This document shows, piece by piece, positions 8,818 to 17,758 of a DNA stretch of 64,000 bases. The translations under genes and the position numbers were made by a program. The notes beneath the pieces are model-generated. The model was not told the origin of the DNA. It worked only from the letters and a program-made list of their open reading frames with translations, and searched no databases. The stretch is from Halomonas sp. KG2 (GTDB lineage: Bacteria; Pseudomonadota; Gammaproteobacteria; Pseudomonadales; Halomonadaceae): contig CP098528.1 of the NCBI GenBank assembly GCA_030440445.1, positions 2,232,001 to 2,296,000 of the forward strand, read 5' to 3'. Within the stretch, counting starts at the first letter, position 1; every line of letters starts with the position of its first letter.

Positions 8818-10092
8818 ATGCCTACCCCCCTGCCTCTCCCGCTTTCGACGCCAAACCGTAACCTCGTTCGATTAACGATCGTCAGAGGTATCACCTGGAC
8901 CGGCTTTTTACTGGCCATTATTGTTGGCATTGAGCTGCTCGCTTTCGACTTGCCAGTGACCGCAGTCGTCAGTGTTGTGATTGCCATGGGGATACTGAAT
9001 ATCGTCACATGGTGGCGCTTAGGCAGACCCAAAGCGGTTAATCATTTCGAATATCTTGCTCATTTACTGGCCGATATTGCAGGCTTAACACTGCTATTCT
9101 ATTTTTCAGGCGGCTCAACAAACCCCTTTATTACTTACTATTTAGTGCCTGTCACTATCGCCGCTGCAACCCTCCCCTGGCGGCATGCTTGGATCATCGC
9201 CGCATGTTCAATGGCAGGTTACACCTACCTGATGTTCTTTTATCACCCGATACCTCAGCTGGGCCACATCAACAGCGACGGCCCACTAAGCCTTCACGTA
9301 TTGGGTATGTGGCTTAATTTCGGCTTATCAGCCGGACTGGTCACGTTTTTTATCTACAAAATGGCCCATGCACTGCGTAATCGAGATAAAGCACTATCTC
9401 GCACGCGAGAAGCGGCCTTGCGCAATGAACAGGTGTTAGCCGTTGCTACTCAGGCCGCTGGCACGGCTCATGAGCTTGGCACACCGCTTTCAACCATGGC
9501 CGTGCTGCTAAATGAAATGTACCAGGACGCGCCTAATGACTCCCCCTTGCAACAAGATATAGCCATTCTTCGCCAGCAGGTAGACGTGTGCAAATCGCGC
9601 TTACAACACCTTGTTGCGACGGCTGATCGTCGGCGCATGGCAGAACCAGAGATACTGGATGCTGAACTGTGGTTAGCCGCCGTTGTGCAACGCTGGCTCG
9701 TTATCAGGCCAGATGTTAGCCACTTTTTTGATGTTGCCGAGAAACGCGGCCGCCCCTGGTTGGCCGTCGATGCCACATTAGATCAAGCGCTAACCAATTT
9801 GCTGAATAACGCCGCCGACGCCAATCCGGAACAAATTGCTATTCGACTGGATTGGCAAGATGAAAGCGTTGTTATTGATATACGCGACCATGGACCCGGC
9901 ATCGCCATGTCGATTGCTGACCAGCTAGGCGACACGTTTATTTCCACCAAAAGCAAAGGCATGGGGATTGGGCTGTTTTTAACCCATGCCACCATTAATC
10001 GTTTCGGTGGTGGAGTAAGCCTGTACAATCATCCTGAAGGCGGTACGTTAACGGAAGTGACGCTGCCGCTTTGTTCCGCCCCTGATAAGTAA
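8818..10092 (+). CDS. RegB/PrrB/RoxS-type redox-sensing histidine kinase
   Basis: A 424-residue membrane histidine kinase. The N-terminal half has about six membrane helices and carries GGSTNPF at 98-104, the ubiquinone-binding heptad GGxxNPF of the RegB family. The H-box is AHELGTPLS with His218; the N-box (NNAADANP), DHGPGI and GMGIGLFL ATP-site motifs follow. A cysteine lies exactly 40 residues after the phospho-histidine (Cys258), the same spacing as His225-Cys265, the redox-active cysteine of Rhodobacter RegB. The family couples respiratory-chain redox state to gene expression. It is followed 38 bp later by its RegA-like partner. Confidence 0.92.
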   Translation: MPTPLPLPLSTPNRNLVRLTIVRGITWTGFLLAIIVGIELLAFDLPVTAVVSVVIAMGILNIVTWWRLGRPKAVNHFEYLAHLLADIAGLTLLFYFSGGSTNPFITYYLVPVTIAAATLPWRHAWIIAACSMAGYTYLMFFYHPIPQLGHINSDGPLSLHVLGMWLNFGLSAGLVTFFIYKMAHALRNRDKALSRTREAALRNEQVLAVATQAAGTAHELGTPLSTMAVLLNEMYQDAPNDSPLQQDIAILRQQVDVCKSRLQHLVATADRRRMAEPEILDAELWLAAVVQRWLVIRPDVSHFFDVAEKRGRPWLAVDATLDQALTNLLNNAADANPEQIAIRLDWQDESVVIDIRDHGPGIAMSIADQLGDTFISTKSKGMGIGLFLTHATINRFGGGVSLYNHPEGGTLTEVTLPLCSAPDK

Positions 10093-10130
10093 CAGCGACG
10101 CAGAGCATTCGCCAGAAAATCGAGGACATC

Positions 10131-10670
10131 ATGCAGACGCAAGACCAACGCCTTCTAATCGTCGACGATGATGAAATGTTTTGTCACGTGCTAAGCAGAG
10201 CGCTTTCGCGTCGTGGTTTTGAGGTGCAAGTTGCCCACGATGCTGATCAAGCAATGACGCTGATCACGCAGTTTATGCCAACGATGGCAACACTCGATCT
10301 AAAACTTGAGCATAGTTCCGGGCTTAAGCTACTGCCCGACATGTTGGCAAGCGCACCGAATTGCCGCATTGTGGTATTAACGGGGTATTCCAGCATCGCC
10401 ACAGCGGTAGAAGCCATCAAACTTGGCGCCGTTAACTATCTATGCAAACCAGCGGATGCCGACGATGTTATTGCAGCTTTTGACCATCAGGATGGCGATC
10501 CCAATATTGAGTTAGCCGACAATCCTCCCTCTATCAACCGTATAACGTGGGAACACATTCAAAAGGTGTTGCAAGAGCATGATGGCAACATTTCAGCCAC
10601 GGCTAGGGCGCTCGGCATGCATCGGCGCACATTACAACGCAAATTACAGAAGCGCCCGGTACGTCGGTAA
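10131..10670 (+). CDS. RegA/PrrA/RoxR-type response regulator
   Basis: A 179-residue two-domain regulator. Receiver domain residues are the acidic pair in VDDDE (12-14), phospho-acceptor Asp56, the TGYSS threonine and Lys106 in CKPAD. The C-terminal part is a Fis-type helix-turn-helix (ISATARALGMHRRTLQRKL) directly linked by a short proline-containing hinge, which is the compact RegA/ActR/RoxR architecture. It should be phosphorylated by the kinase encoded just before it and act on energy-metabolism promoters; targets cannot be read here. Confidence 0.93.
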   Translation: MQTQDQRLLIVDDDEMFCHVLSRALSRRGFEVQVAHDADQAMTLITQFMPTMATLDLKLEHSSGLKLLPDMLASAPNCRIVVLTGYSSIATAVEAIKLGAVNYLCKPADADDVIAAFDHQDGDPNIELADNPPSINRITWEHIQKVLQEHDGNISATARALGMHRRTLQRKLQKRPVRR

Positions 10671-10675
10671 TTCGT

Positions 10676-10708
10676 CCACTCTTTGCGCAACAACGACGCA
10701 AAGAGTGG
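10676..10708. terminator. Inverted repeat between convergent genes
   Basis: A 12-bp perfect inverted repeat CCACTCTTTGCG (10676-10687 with 10697-10708) with a 9-nt loop between the regA-like gene and the convergent 3-hydroxybutyrate dehydrogenase gene. There is no T run, so it may stop transcription poorly or protect 3' ends. Confidence 0.55.
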
Positions 10709-10722
10709 GCGTCAACGTGATG

Positions 10723-11496
10723 CTATTGGGCGGTCCATCCTAGATCAATGTTCCAGCTGGCACCCGTTACAGCGCCTGCCGCATCGGAAGCTAAGTAAGC
10801 AACTAGCTGAGCCACCTCGGAAGGCTCGATCAAGCGCTTAACCGCTGCGTTTTTTAGCATGATTTTTTCAATCACCTCTTGCTCATCCATCCCATGTAGC
10901 TTGGCTTGGTCAGCAATCTGATTATCTACCAGCGGTGTTTTTACATAGGCGGGGCAAATAGTATTGGCGGTAATCCCCTGCTCACCACCTTCTAAAGCGG
11001 CGGTTTTCGTTAGCCCGATCATGCCATGCTTGGCACTGATATAAGCGGCTTTGCCTGGTGAAGCCACCTGTGCATGAACAGACGCAATATTAATCACACG
11101 CCCCCAGCCTTTTTTACGCATATGTGGCCATGCTGCCTGGGTAAGCAAAAACGGCGCCGTCAGCATTAAATCAATGATTTGGCGCCACTTCTCTTCAGGG
11201 AACGTCTCAATAGAAGCGACGTGTTGAATACCTGCATTATTAACCAAAATATCGACGCCACCAAAGCGTTTAACCGCATCAGCAATCGCTCCACGGCACG
11301 CGTCGGGGTCGGTTAAATCCCCCTGATAAAACGCTGCGCCAGCCGCGTCAGCCACTTCTTTTCCAGCCGGGTTAAAGTCTACTGCTAACACTTGAAAACC
11401 CTGCTCACAGAAATGCTTCACTACCGCTTCACCAATACCGCTGCTAGTGCCAGTGACCACAGCAACACGGGGTGTGACAGCTTTTTCAGAGGACAT
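10723..11496 (-). CDS. D-3-hydroxybutyrate dehydrogenase
   Basis: A 257-residue short-chain dehydrogenase. Visible are the NAD site TGTSSGIG (15-22), the NNAG motif, the catalytic Ser (IASVHAQ) and YxxxK (YISAK), and the features that mark bacterial 3-hydroxybutyrate dehydrogenases: NNAGIQHVASIE and a C-terminal LGWTAQ. The enzyme oxidises 3-hydroxybutyrate to acetoacetate with NAD, the step after breakdown of polyhydroxybutyrate. The scoA-scoB genes 2 kb away supply the next step (CoA transfer to acetoacetate). It is convergent with the regA-like gene and lies downstream of the HybE-like gene on the same strand. Confidence 0.92.
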   Translation of the reverse strand: MSSEKAVTPRVAVVTGTSSGIGEAVVKHFCEQGFQVLAVDFNPAGKEVADAAGAAFYQGDLTDPDACRGAIADAVKRFGGVDILVNNAGIQHVASIETFPEEKWRQIIDLMLTAPFLLTQAAWPHMRKKGWGRVINIASVHAQVASPGKAAYISAKHGMIGLTKTAALEGGEQGITANTICPAYVKTPLVDNQIADQAKLHGMDEQEVIEKIMLKNAAVKRLIEPSEVAQLVAYLASDAAGAVTGASWNIDLGWTAQ

Positions 11497-11571
11497 AAAC
11501 GTTCCTTTTGCTGAGATTATTCAGAGTAAAAATGTAAAAACACCAGTGTAGAGAGAGGTAGACATTTCTGC

Positions 11572-12009
11572 CTAACCAACCTCTGGAGAAGATTTATCAG
11601 ACGCCATTAACTGCATCATCATGCGCTGGGCCAGTCGCGCAGCTTCCTGGATACTTTCTAGATCACTTAGATCCTCCAGAATGACGCGCTTATAAAGCTC
11701 GCTGCCGTTGGGCAACTGTTCACATGAAAGCGAATAGTGCCCAGAAGGAAGGTTGAGACGCAATACACTCCCCAGGGGGTCATGCTGATCCAGACGTGGC
11801 ACAGCCACTAGCCACATCGCACAAGGTGTTATTAACGCACCGACCAGTAGTGTCGCATGCCCCTCTTCCCAAGGCTGGAAGCACAGCGCATCAACACCAA
11901 GACGAGGGTTATAATGATCCGTCTGCTTCATTGAGCGCAGATGCGCATCTCGATAATGCAACGCTAATTCAGCTAAGCGTGCGTATTCTTGGCCAGCTAA
12001 GGTTTGCAT
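11572..12009 (-). CDS. HybE-like ([NiFe]-hydrogenase chaperone family) protein
   Basis: A 145-residue protein that aligns along its length with HybE: a segment corresponding to 'hP.(x)V..l.F' (NPRLGVDALCF), the ALITP core motif at about 60-64 where HybE has VITPW, LPSGHYSL where HybE has LPYG, and a C-terminal helix. HybE is a chaperone for the large subunit or Tat export of [NiFe]-hydrogenase 2. No hydrogenase or hyp gene is in this window, so here the family name may not describe its job. It lies 75 bp before the 3-hydroxybutyrate dehydrogenase gene on the same strand. Confidence 0.6.
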   Translation of the reverse strand: MQTLAGQEYARLAELALHYRDAHLRSMKQTDHYNPRLGVDALCFQPWEEGHATLLVGALITPCAMWLVAVPRLDQHDPLGSVLRLNLPSGHYSLSCEQLPNGSELYKRVILEDLSDLESIQEAARLAQRMMMQLMASDKSSPEVG

Positions 12010-12150
12010 ACGCTCTTCCGATGATTAAATATTCGCCCATAACACGGCTTAATGAAGCGTGTAGTGTAGCGCTATTAGCCAAACTGCATGAGCTGCGCCA
12101 CAATAGACAACCCATTTTTAATAGATCTTTATCCTAAAGGAGTTCCTACG

Positions 12151-12414
12151 ATGTTTGTGGTAATTTTTGGCCGCATGTCATGCCCTTTCTGCGTACGCGC
12201 AAAACATCTCGCAGAGCATTTAGAGAGCAACGGAAAGATAGAAGGCTACCGCTACGTTGATATGCCTTCAGAAGGCGTTACCAAGGAAGATATTGCAAAA
12301 ACGGCTGGTAAGCCTATTCATACCGTTCCCCAAGTGTTTGTTGACCAGCAGCACATAGGCGGTTTTACTGAGTTCGACCATTTTGTGCGCCAACAGCAGC
12401 TACTGGCTTCTTAA
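12151..12414 (+). CDS. grxA: Glutaredoxin 1
   Basis: An 87-residue dithiol glutaredoxin. The ATG at 12151 is chosen because AAAGGAG lies 8 nt before it; the frame is open further upstream without homology. The active site is CPFC at 11-14, and the segments VRAKHLAEHLE, EGVTKEDIAK, TVPQVFVDQQHIGG match enteric Grx1 almost position for position. It reduces glutathione-mixed disulfides and is an electron donor to ribonucleotide reductase. It is divergent from the HybE-like gene and stands before the DUF1338-like gene. Confidence 0.95.
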   Translation: MFVVIFGRMSCPFCVRAKHLAEHLESNGKIEGYRYVDMPSEGVTKEDIAKTAGKPIHTVPQVFVDQQHIGGFTEFDHFVRQQQLLAS

Positions 12415-12536
12415 CCCAGGCGTTAAAACTGACGTTTACACCCGTTGAACAACCAAATCTTCGCTTGCCTATACTGAAGTATCACAGCTTATATGACAGT
12501 TCATGTGACGTTCGATTAGGCGGCGAGGGTATCCCC

Positions 12537-13304
12537 ATGCAGCGAGAGGAGTTTGTTCAACAGCTTTGGCTGGACTACATACATACACACCCAGACCTTG
12601 GCGGACTAAGATTGTGGCCACTAAGTACCTCAGCCGAGTATTTGACCTTGGTGACGCTAAATCATGGCCCCTTTGCTGCTAGCGAGCTCAACGCCAGCCT
12701 TGCACATATGGGCTACCGATCAGTTGGCCATTACGCTATGGCTGATAAAGGCCTTTTGGTGCATTTACTTGCACCTAATGACAATAGCAGTTGGCTGGTA
12801 TTAGCAGAATTGCAGCTGGGTACGCTTTCAAAAGCCCCCCGCGAAGCACTAACGCAGCTCGTGCTACAAAGCCACCCGGCCGATTGCCAAGGGCAAAATT
12901 TACTAAGCCGAGGACGCCCATGGCCAATGCCCTCTTGGGCGCTCTATCAGCAGCTACAACAGGCACATCCCCTCGCTGCTTGGCTAGCGATCATGGGCCC
13001 TAGACTGCATCACGCAGGTTTCGACTGCTCAACGATTGGCGAGCCCCTAGACACCTTGCATAGTCAGCTTGAAGCATGCGGCATGCCCAGTTTTGAGGGA
13101 CAACAAAACGGCGTATTTTCCGTGTCATCGCTACTTGAGCATCGATTTTATCCTGCAATGCCACAAAAAACCGTTTTCAGCTCAGGCGATGAGCATCGTC
13201 TTTGTCTGGGGGGACTAGCACTCGTGCAAAAACATGTCGGCGACGACCATGAGCGTATTGCTGAAATCCTGCTGCCTTTCCACACCCGCTGTGAAATGGC
13301 GTGA
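12537..13304 (+). CDS. DUF1338-like protein (possible degenerate relative of 2-oxoadipate dioxygenase)
   Basis: I take the ATG at 12537 (MQREEF; 255 residues), preceded by a GGCGAGG stretch; an open frame from 12465 would add 24 residues. The N-terminus FVQQLWLDYIHTHP and the run LVTLNHGPF..L...L..MGY resemble the start of DUF1338 proteins, which include HglS-type Fe(II) 2-oxoadipate dioxygenase/decarboxylases. In those, the strand before reads DH(V/I)A.RTFN and its His binds iron; here it reads EYLTLVTLN, so that ligand appears missing. The function is therefore open. It follows grxA by about 120 bp. Confidence 0.45.
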   Translation: MQREEFVQQLWLDYIHTHPDLGGLRLWPLSTSAEYLTLVTLNHGPFAASELNASLAHMGYRSVGHYAMADKGLLVHLLAPNDNSSWLVLAELQLGTLSKAPREALTQLVLQSHPADCQGQNLLSRGRPWPMPSWALYQQLQQAHPLAAWLAIMGPRLHHAGFDCSTIGEPLDTLHSQLEACGMPSFEGQQNGVFSVSSLLEHRFYPAMPQKTVFSSGDEHRLCLGGLALVQKHVGDDHERIAEILLPFHTRCEMA

Positions 13305-13344
13305 GCAGATTAGCTCACGCCTGTTAAAAGTAGTCGACTAAGGG

Positions 13345-14010
13345 TTATTCAGCGTCAAACGTCATTTCAGGAACGTGATCGGGCACAATCAGTTTACCAG
13401 CTGTTTTTTCAATAATTTCTTCAACACTGACACCCGGTGCACGCTCTTTGAGAATAAAAGCACCGTCTTTAATTTCCAAATAAGCGAGGTCGGTCAATAC
13501 GCGATTGATGCAACCTGCCCCTGTTAGAGGAAGCGTGCACTTTTCTAGCAACTTGGACTCACCGTGTTTCGAGGCGTGCGTCATAGTACAGATAATATTT
13601 TCTGCGCCAGCAACCAAATCCATCGCACCACCCATCCCTTTGATGAGCTTGCCTGGCACCATCCATGACGCAATATTTCCCTCTTGGTCCACTTCAAAAG
13701 CACCCAGCACGGTCAGGTCCACATGACCGCCACGAATCATGGCGAATGATTCTGCTGAAGAGAAAATAGCAGCCCCAGGACGAGCGGTGACCGTCTGCTT
13801 ACCGGCGTTGATCATATCAGCATCAACTTCTTCCTCAGTGGGAAAACGCCCCATACCCAGCAGTCCATTTTCGGACTGCAGCATGACATCAATGCCGTCC
13901 GGCACATAGTTGGCAACCAACGTAGGTATGCCGATACCTAAATTGACGTAAAAGCCGTCTTCAAGTTCACGCGCAACGCGCTGTGCCATTTGCTCACGTG
14001 TTAAAGCCAT
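13345..14010 (-). CDS. scoB: 3-oxoacid CoA-transferase subunit B
   Basis: Beta subunit of succinyl-CoA:3-oxoacid (or acetoacetate) CoA-transferase, 221 residues. The catalytic glutamate that carries the CoA-thioester is seen in SENGLLG (Glu47), after the GIGIPT segment. With ScoA it activates acetoacetate to acetoacetyl-CoA, which fits the 3-hydroxybutyrate dehydrogenase nearby and points to use of PHB or ketone bodies. GAGG precedes the ATG. It follows scoA by 45 bp. Confidence 0.95.
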   Translation of the reverse strand: MALTREQMAQRVARELEDGFYVNLGIGIPTLVANYVPDGIDVMLQSENGLLGMGRFPTEEEVDADMINAGKQTVTARPGAAIFSSAESFAMIRGGHVDLTVLGAFEVDQEGNIASWMVPGKLIKGMGGAMDLVAGAENIICTMTHASKHGESKLLEKCTLPLTGAGCINRVLTDLAYLEIKDGAFILKERAPGVSVEEIIEKTAGKLIVPDHVPEMTFDAE

Positions 14011-14055
14011 GGTGTATACCTCTTATTGAGTGAAAATGCCTAAACCAGAGAGCGA

Positions 14056-14754
14056 TCAGCTACGTACCGTGCGTTTTTCGATGCGCTTCTCGAATGAGCC
14101 TTGAATAATGCGATCCACGTAGATACCGGGGGTATGGATCTGGCTTGGCTCCAATTCGCCTGGTTCAACAATTTCCTCAACTTCTACAACCGTTATTTTT
14201 CCAGCAGTGGCTGCCATAGGATTGAAGTTTTGTGCCGTGTGCCGATACATGACGTTGCCGTAGCGATCCGCTTTCCAGCCTTTAACAATCGCGAAATCAC
14301 CAGTAATGGCTTCTTCTAAAATATAGTGGCGGCCGTTAAATTCACGCACCTCTTTACCTTCACCAATAGGTGTTCCGTAACCTGTGGCGGTATAGAATGC
14401 AGGGATACCCGCACCACCGGCGCGCATTTTCTCGGCCAGCGTGCCTTGGGGTGTTAGCACAACTTCAATTTCGTCGTTAAGCATTTGCTGTTCAAACATT
14501 GCGTTCTCGCCAACATAAGAAGCGAGAATTTTACGAATCTGACGATCTTCGAGCAGCACGCCAAGTCCGAAACCATCAGCACCGCAATTGTTAGACACTA
14601 CCGTGAGGTCAGTGACAGCCCGACGTTTAATCTCAGCGATCAAATTTTCAGGAATGCCGCAAAGGCCAAAACCGCCAGCAATCACGGTCATGCCACTTTC
14701 GATACCTTCCATCGCTTCCTCATAGGAAGATACACGCTTATCAAATCCTGCCAT
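14056..14754 (-). CDS. scoA: 3-oxoacid CoA-transferase subunit A
   Basis: Alpha subunit, 232 residues from the ATG at 14754, which has GAGG 8 nt before; the frame is open to 15111 but the extra stretch overlaps the LysR gene and lacks homology. The CoA-transferase family signature [10 protein letters not shown] is at 27-36 and the NNCG segment follows. It forms the heteromeric enzyme with ScoB. Transcribed divergently from the LysR regulator across a 147-bp region, so regulation by that protein is likely. Confidence 0.95.
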   Translation of the reverse strand: MAGFDKRVSSYEEAMEGIESGMTVIAGGFGLCGIPENLIAEIKRRAVTDLTVVSNNCGADGFGLGVLLEDRQIRKILASYVGENAMFEQQMLNDEIEVVLTPQGTLAEKMRAGGAGIPAFYTATGYGTPIGEGKEVREFNGRHYILEEAITGDFAIVKGWKADRYGNVMYRHTAQNFNPMAATAGKITVVEVEEIVEPGELEPSQIHTPGIYVDRIIQGSFEKRIEKRTVRS

Positions 14755-14850
14755 TGTTATGCCTCGCATTATTATCGGTGGTACGTTGCACGCGTCGTTA
14801 TGATGCGGTTGGATCTGTATAGCCAGTGTTGTACCAGATGATATATTTGT

Positions 14851-14888
14851 TAAGTTTGTTTTTCTTATCAATTTATACAAAAAACTTA
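14851..14888. promoter_or_regulatory. Inverted repeat in scoA/LysR divergent region, candidate operator
   Basis: TAAGTTT (14851-14857) and AAACTTA (14882-14888) form an inverted repeat with 24-bp spacing in a very AT-rich stretch just before the LysR start codon. LysR regulators commonly bind such dyads in divergent promoters; the assignment is inferred from position. Confidence 0.4.
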
Positions 14889-14901
14889 TTAAAGGGTCCG
14901 T

Positions 14902-15795
14902 ATGACCGTTAAGCAACTTCGCGCTTTTCTGGCGGTAGCCCAAACCCTGAGCTTTACCCAAGCCTGTGAGCGCCTGCACCTGTCTCAGCCAGCACTCAGC
15001 TTGGCCATCAAAGGGCTTGAAGATTCGCTGGGGGGAAAGCTGTTGATACGCAGCACCCGTAGCGTCCGACTCACACCTGAGGGTGAAACCCTTATCCCAC
15101 TGGCGAAGCATTTACTTGCTCAGTGGGATAATACTGAAGAGCGACTGCGCCAACGCTTCACTCTCCAGCTTGGCCGTTTAAGCGTAGCAGCCATGCCCTC
15201 TTTTGCGTGTAATTTGCTGCCTAGCGCCCTGGTTACCTTTCGTCGGCAATATCCGAAAATCAATATTACTGTCCATGATGTTATCAACGAAGAAGTCATC
15301 GACATGGTGCGCTCTCGCCAAGTGGAAATCGGCATTGCCTTTTTACCCGAAGGAACCGGCAGCTTAACGTTTACGCCACTCTTTGAAGATCAGTTTATCG
15401 CTGTTGTTCCCCCCCAATCAGACTTGGCCCAGGCCAACACACTGAGCTGGGCCACCTTGTTACAACAGGATTTTATTACCCTTCAACGCCCATCAATGGT
15501 GCGTAGATTGCTAGAGCAGGGACTTGCCAAACAACACATTGACTTACCGGTCGCTTTTGAAAGCCATCAGCTTTCAACCGTTGGTAGAATGGTGGCCGAT
15601 GGCTTAGGCGTAAGTGCCGTGCCTTCCATGTGTATTCAGCAAATGCACCAACTCGGCGCTCGTTGCGTTCCCTTAACCTCGCCAGGCATTGCCTGCCGAG
15701 TTGGGATACTGACGCATCATGAGTTATCTGTCGCGGCACAGGCTCTGAGCAAAGTACTAATCGAAGGTATCAACACACCGACACTGACGCCCTAG
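14902..15795 (+). CDS. LysR-family regulator, probably of scoAB
   Basis: A 297-residue LysR-type regulator. The N-terminal winged helix-turn-helix spans about 1-60 with [24 protein letters not shown], followed by the periplasmic-binding-protein-like effector domain (about 90-290). AAAGGG lies before the ATG. It is divergent from scoA, the classic arrangement for a LysR protein that controls its neighbour, so it likely responds to an acetoacetate-pathway metabolite. This target is inferred from arrangement only. Confidence 0.9.
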   Translation: MTVKQLRAFLAVAQTLSFTQACERLHLSQPALSLAIKGLEDSLGGKLLIRSTRSVRLTPEGETLIPLAKHLLAQWDNTEERLRQRFTLQLGRLSVAAMPSFACNLLPSALVTFRRQYPKINITVHDVINEEVIDMVRSRQVEIGIAFLPEGTGSLTFTPLFEDQFIAVVPPQSDLAQANTLSWATLLQQDFITLQRPSMVRRLLEQGLAKQHIDLPVAFESHQLSTVGRMVADGLGVSAVPSMCIQQMHQLGARCVPLTSPGIACRVGILTHHELSVAAQALSKVLIEGINTPTLTP

Positions 15796-15941
15796 CACAT
15801 CCGTTAAGCATGCTAAGGTTTGGTAATATACTGGGCAGCGTGGACGTGATCCTTTAGCATTTACGCGAGGTTGCTTATAAATTGGTCATCTATCGCTAGA
15901 ATTGCACCACTGGTGTCATCATACGTAAAAGGAACTGTGGT

Positions 15942-16823
15942 ATGTCTACTGCCAAAGGAGTCGTCAGCCTGTTATTGCTGACGCTAACGACGCTGTTTTG
16001 GGGCGTGCCACTCATTTTGTTAACGCTGTTAAAGGTCATCACCCCAGGACGACATCAAAAACAGAAGATTCTTAATGGTCTGTGCAGCGTTGCGCTCAAT
16101 TGGATTGGCGCAAATCTGTGGTGGATGCGCCGGTGGATCAAGCCTGATGTGAATATCAGCATTCCGGATTCACTCAGTCCACATCAATGGTGGCTGGTTA
16201 TTTCAAACCACCGTAGCTGGACAGATATCTTCATTCTGTTTATGGCATTGCATCGCCGCATTCCAATGCCCCGGTTCTTTTTGAAACATCAGTTAATTTG
16301 GATTCCTATCGTTGGACTGGCATTTTGGGCGTTAGAATTCCCTTTTATGCGCCGCTTCAGTCGTGAGCAACTTGCTAAAAACCCTGAACTCGCCACTATC
16401 GACCGTGAATCAACTGAGCGTGTTTGCCGACAAGCTAGAAATGCCCCCATTGCAATATTTAATTTTGTCGAGGGGACACGCTTTACCGTGGCAAAACGGG
16501 AAAAACAGCAAAGCCCGTTTCGGCACTTACTGAGGCCCAAGGCTGGTGGTGTCTCACAGGTACTTAGCCTGCTTGGTGACAAACTGGATGGCATTTTGGA
16601 TGTCACCATCAGCTATGAAAATCCAACGCCAACTTTCTGGGGTTTTCTATGCGGAAAAGAGGCTTGCATTACACTTAACGCAAGGCAACTCGCTATTCCC
16701 CAATGGATGAACGAAGCCAACTATCACGAAGAACAGCAGCACAAGGAACGGTTCCACGCATGGATCAATTCACTCTGGCAGGAAAAAGACGCCTTGCTAG
16801 CCAAGCAAACCAATCACGACTAG
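15942..16823 (+). CDS. Inner-membrane PlsC-type acyltransferase, YihG-like
   Basis: A 293-residue membrane-bound acyltransferase of the lysophosphatidate family. An N-terminal membrane helix (about 8-32) is followed by the catalytic HX4D motif NHRSWTD (His90, Asp95) and the substrate-binding FVEGTRF near 170. The length and the two-Arg/Trp-rich segment after the helix resemble YihG/YihG-like acyltransferases of gammaproteobacteria, which work on lysophospholipids. The last 64 bases overlap the start of the LysM lipoprotein gene, so the two are translationally linked. Confidence 0.85.
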   Translation: MSTAKGVVSLLLLTLTTLFWGVPLILLTLLKVITPGRHQKQKILNGLCSVALNWIGANLWWMRRWIKPDVNISIPDSLSPHQWWLVISNHRSWTDIFILFMALHRRIPMPRFFLKHQLIWIPIVGLAFWALEFPFMRRFSREQLAKNPELATIDRESTERVCRQARNAPIAIFNFVEGTRFTVAKREKQQSPFRHLLRPKAGGVSQVLSLLGDKLDGILDVTISYENPTPTFWGFLCGKEACITLNARQLAIPQWMNEANYHEEQQHKERFHAWINSLWQEKDALLAKQTNHD

Positions 16824-17707
16824 CTCGGTGGTTAGCGGCCTGTTTGCTAGCAACGTTGTTAGTGGGATGTGCTGGTTCTCCCTCTTCAAATGATCAAAAT
16901 AACCCTGTGCCCAGCAGCACTGCCGGTCAAATAAATGGTGAATGGGTAGAGGTACAGCGTGGCGATACGCTGGGTAAACTTGCGAACCGAGCAAACGTTC
17001 CTCTGGAACGTCTTGAACGCTTCAACCCTGGAACAAATGCTCAACGCTTAAACGTTGGACAACGTTTATTAATACCTACCCAGCAAGAGCGAGCGCCCTC
17101 CGGCGGGCCCTATCGCTACCAGATTCGGCCTGGCGATACTTACTCAAGTATCGCGCGTCATTTTGGCACCACGCCGGGGCGTATACAGAGTGCCAATCCA
17201 GGCACCTCTCCCACAGCGCTCAGGGTTGGCCAAATTGTCAGTGTACCGCTTAGTAGCAGTACCACCTCAAGCCGGGCTAGCAGTTCCAGCACTAGCCAGC
17301 CAGCACCGACGCCAAGCGCAAGCTTGCCTGCATCTGCACGTCGTTGGCCCTGGCCCTTAGAGGACTATCGGATTGTGCGCCGCTTTGGTGCTGATAGCCG
17401 TGGCACGCTACAACCTATGCTACTGGCCACCCAAGCAGGTGCCAAAGCCCAAGCAGTTGCGCCCGGTGAAGTACGTTTTGCCGATGGAATGCGCCAGCTT
17501 GGCGAAGTTGTCATTATTCATCATGCAGACAACCTGCAGACCGTCTACGCATTGTGCGAACGCATTTTAGTTCGTGTCGGCCAGCAAGTAAGCGCAGGCG
17601 ACCCGCTATGTGATGTCGGCCAAAGCAGTGCGACACAGCGCTACGACCTGCTTTTCGACCTGCGCCAAGGCGGCAAACCAATCGACCCCCGACAAGTATT
17701 AAGATGA
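16760..17707 (+). CDS. LysM/LytM lipoprotein, NlpD/EnvC-type amidase-activator-like with degenerate LytM domain
   Basis: A 315-residue lipoprotein starting at ATG 16760 inside the upstream acyltransferase gene. A basic N-terminus and hydrophobic stretch end in the lipobox LVGC (Cys37). Two LysM peptidoglycan-binding domains follow (about 62-107 and 115-160), then a Ser/Thr-rich linker and a LytM (M23) domain from about 215. The M23 zinc motifs are absent: the HxxxD position is replaced in LLATQAGAKAQ and HxH by YALCE, as in the non-enzymatic LytM activators EnvC and NlpD. It probably activates amidases at the division site. The canonical nlpD usually lies next to pcm or rpoS, so this may be a second paralogue. 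Confidence 0.85.
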   Translation: MDQFTLAGKRRLASQANQSRLARWLAACLLATLLVGCAGSPSSNDQNNPVPSSTAGQINGEWVEVQRGDTLGKLANRANVPLERLERFNPGTNAQRLNVGQRLLIPTQQERAPSGGPYRYQIRPGDTYSSIARHFGTTPGRIQSANPGTSPTALRVGQIVSVPLSSSTTSSRASSSSTSQPAPTPSASLPASARRWPWPLEDYRIVRRFGADSRGTLQPMLLATQAGAKAQAVAPGEVRFADGMRQLGEVVIIHHADNLQTVYALCERILVRVGQQVSAGDPLCDVGQSSATQRYDLLFDLRQGGKPIDPRQVLR

Positions 17708-17710
17708 CAT

Positions 17711-17741
17711 AAAAAAGCCCCTGAATTTCAGGGGCTTTTTT
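17711..17741 (+). terminator. Bidirectional rho-independent terminator
   Basis: A long stem AAAAAAGCCCCTGAA (17711-17725) with TTCAGGGGCTTTTTT (17727-17741) between the convergent NlpD-like gene and gcvT; A and T runs on both sides allow use from both strands. Confidence 0.93.
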
Positions 17742-17758
17742 CATCAACAGTGGCGGTA

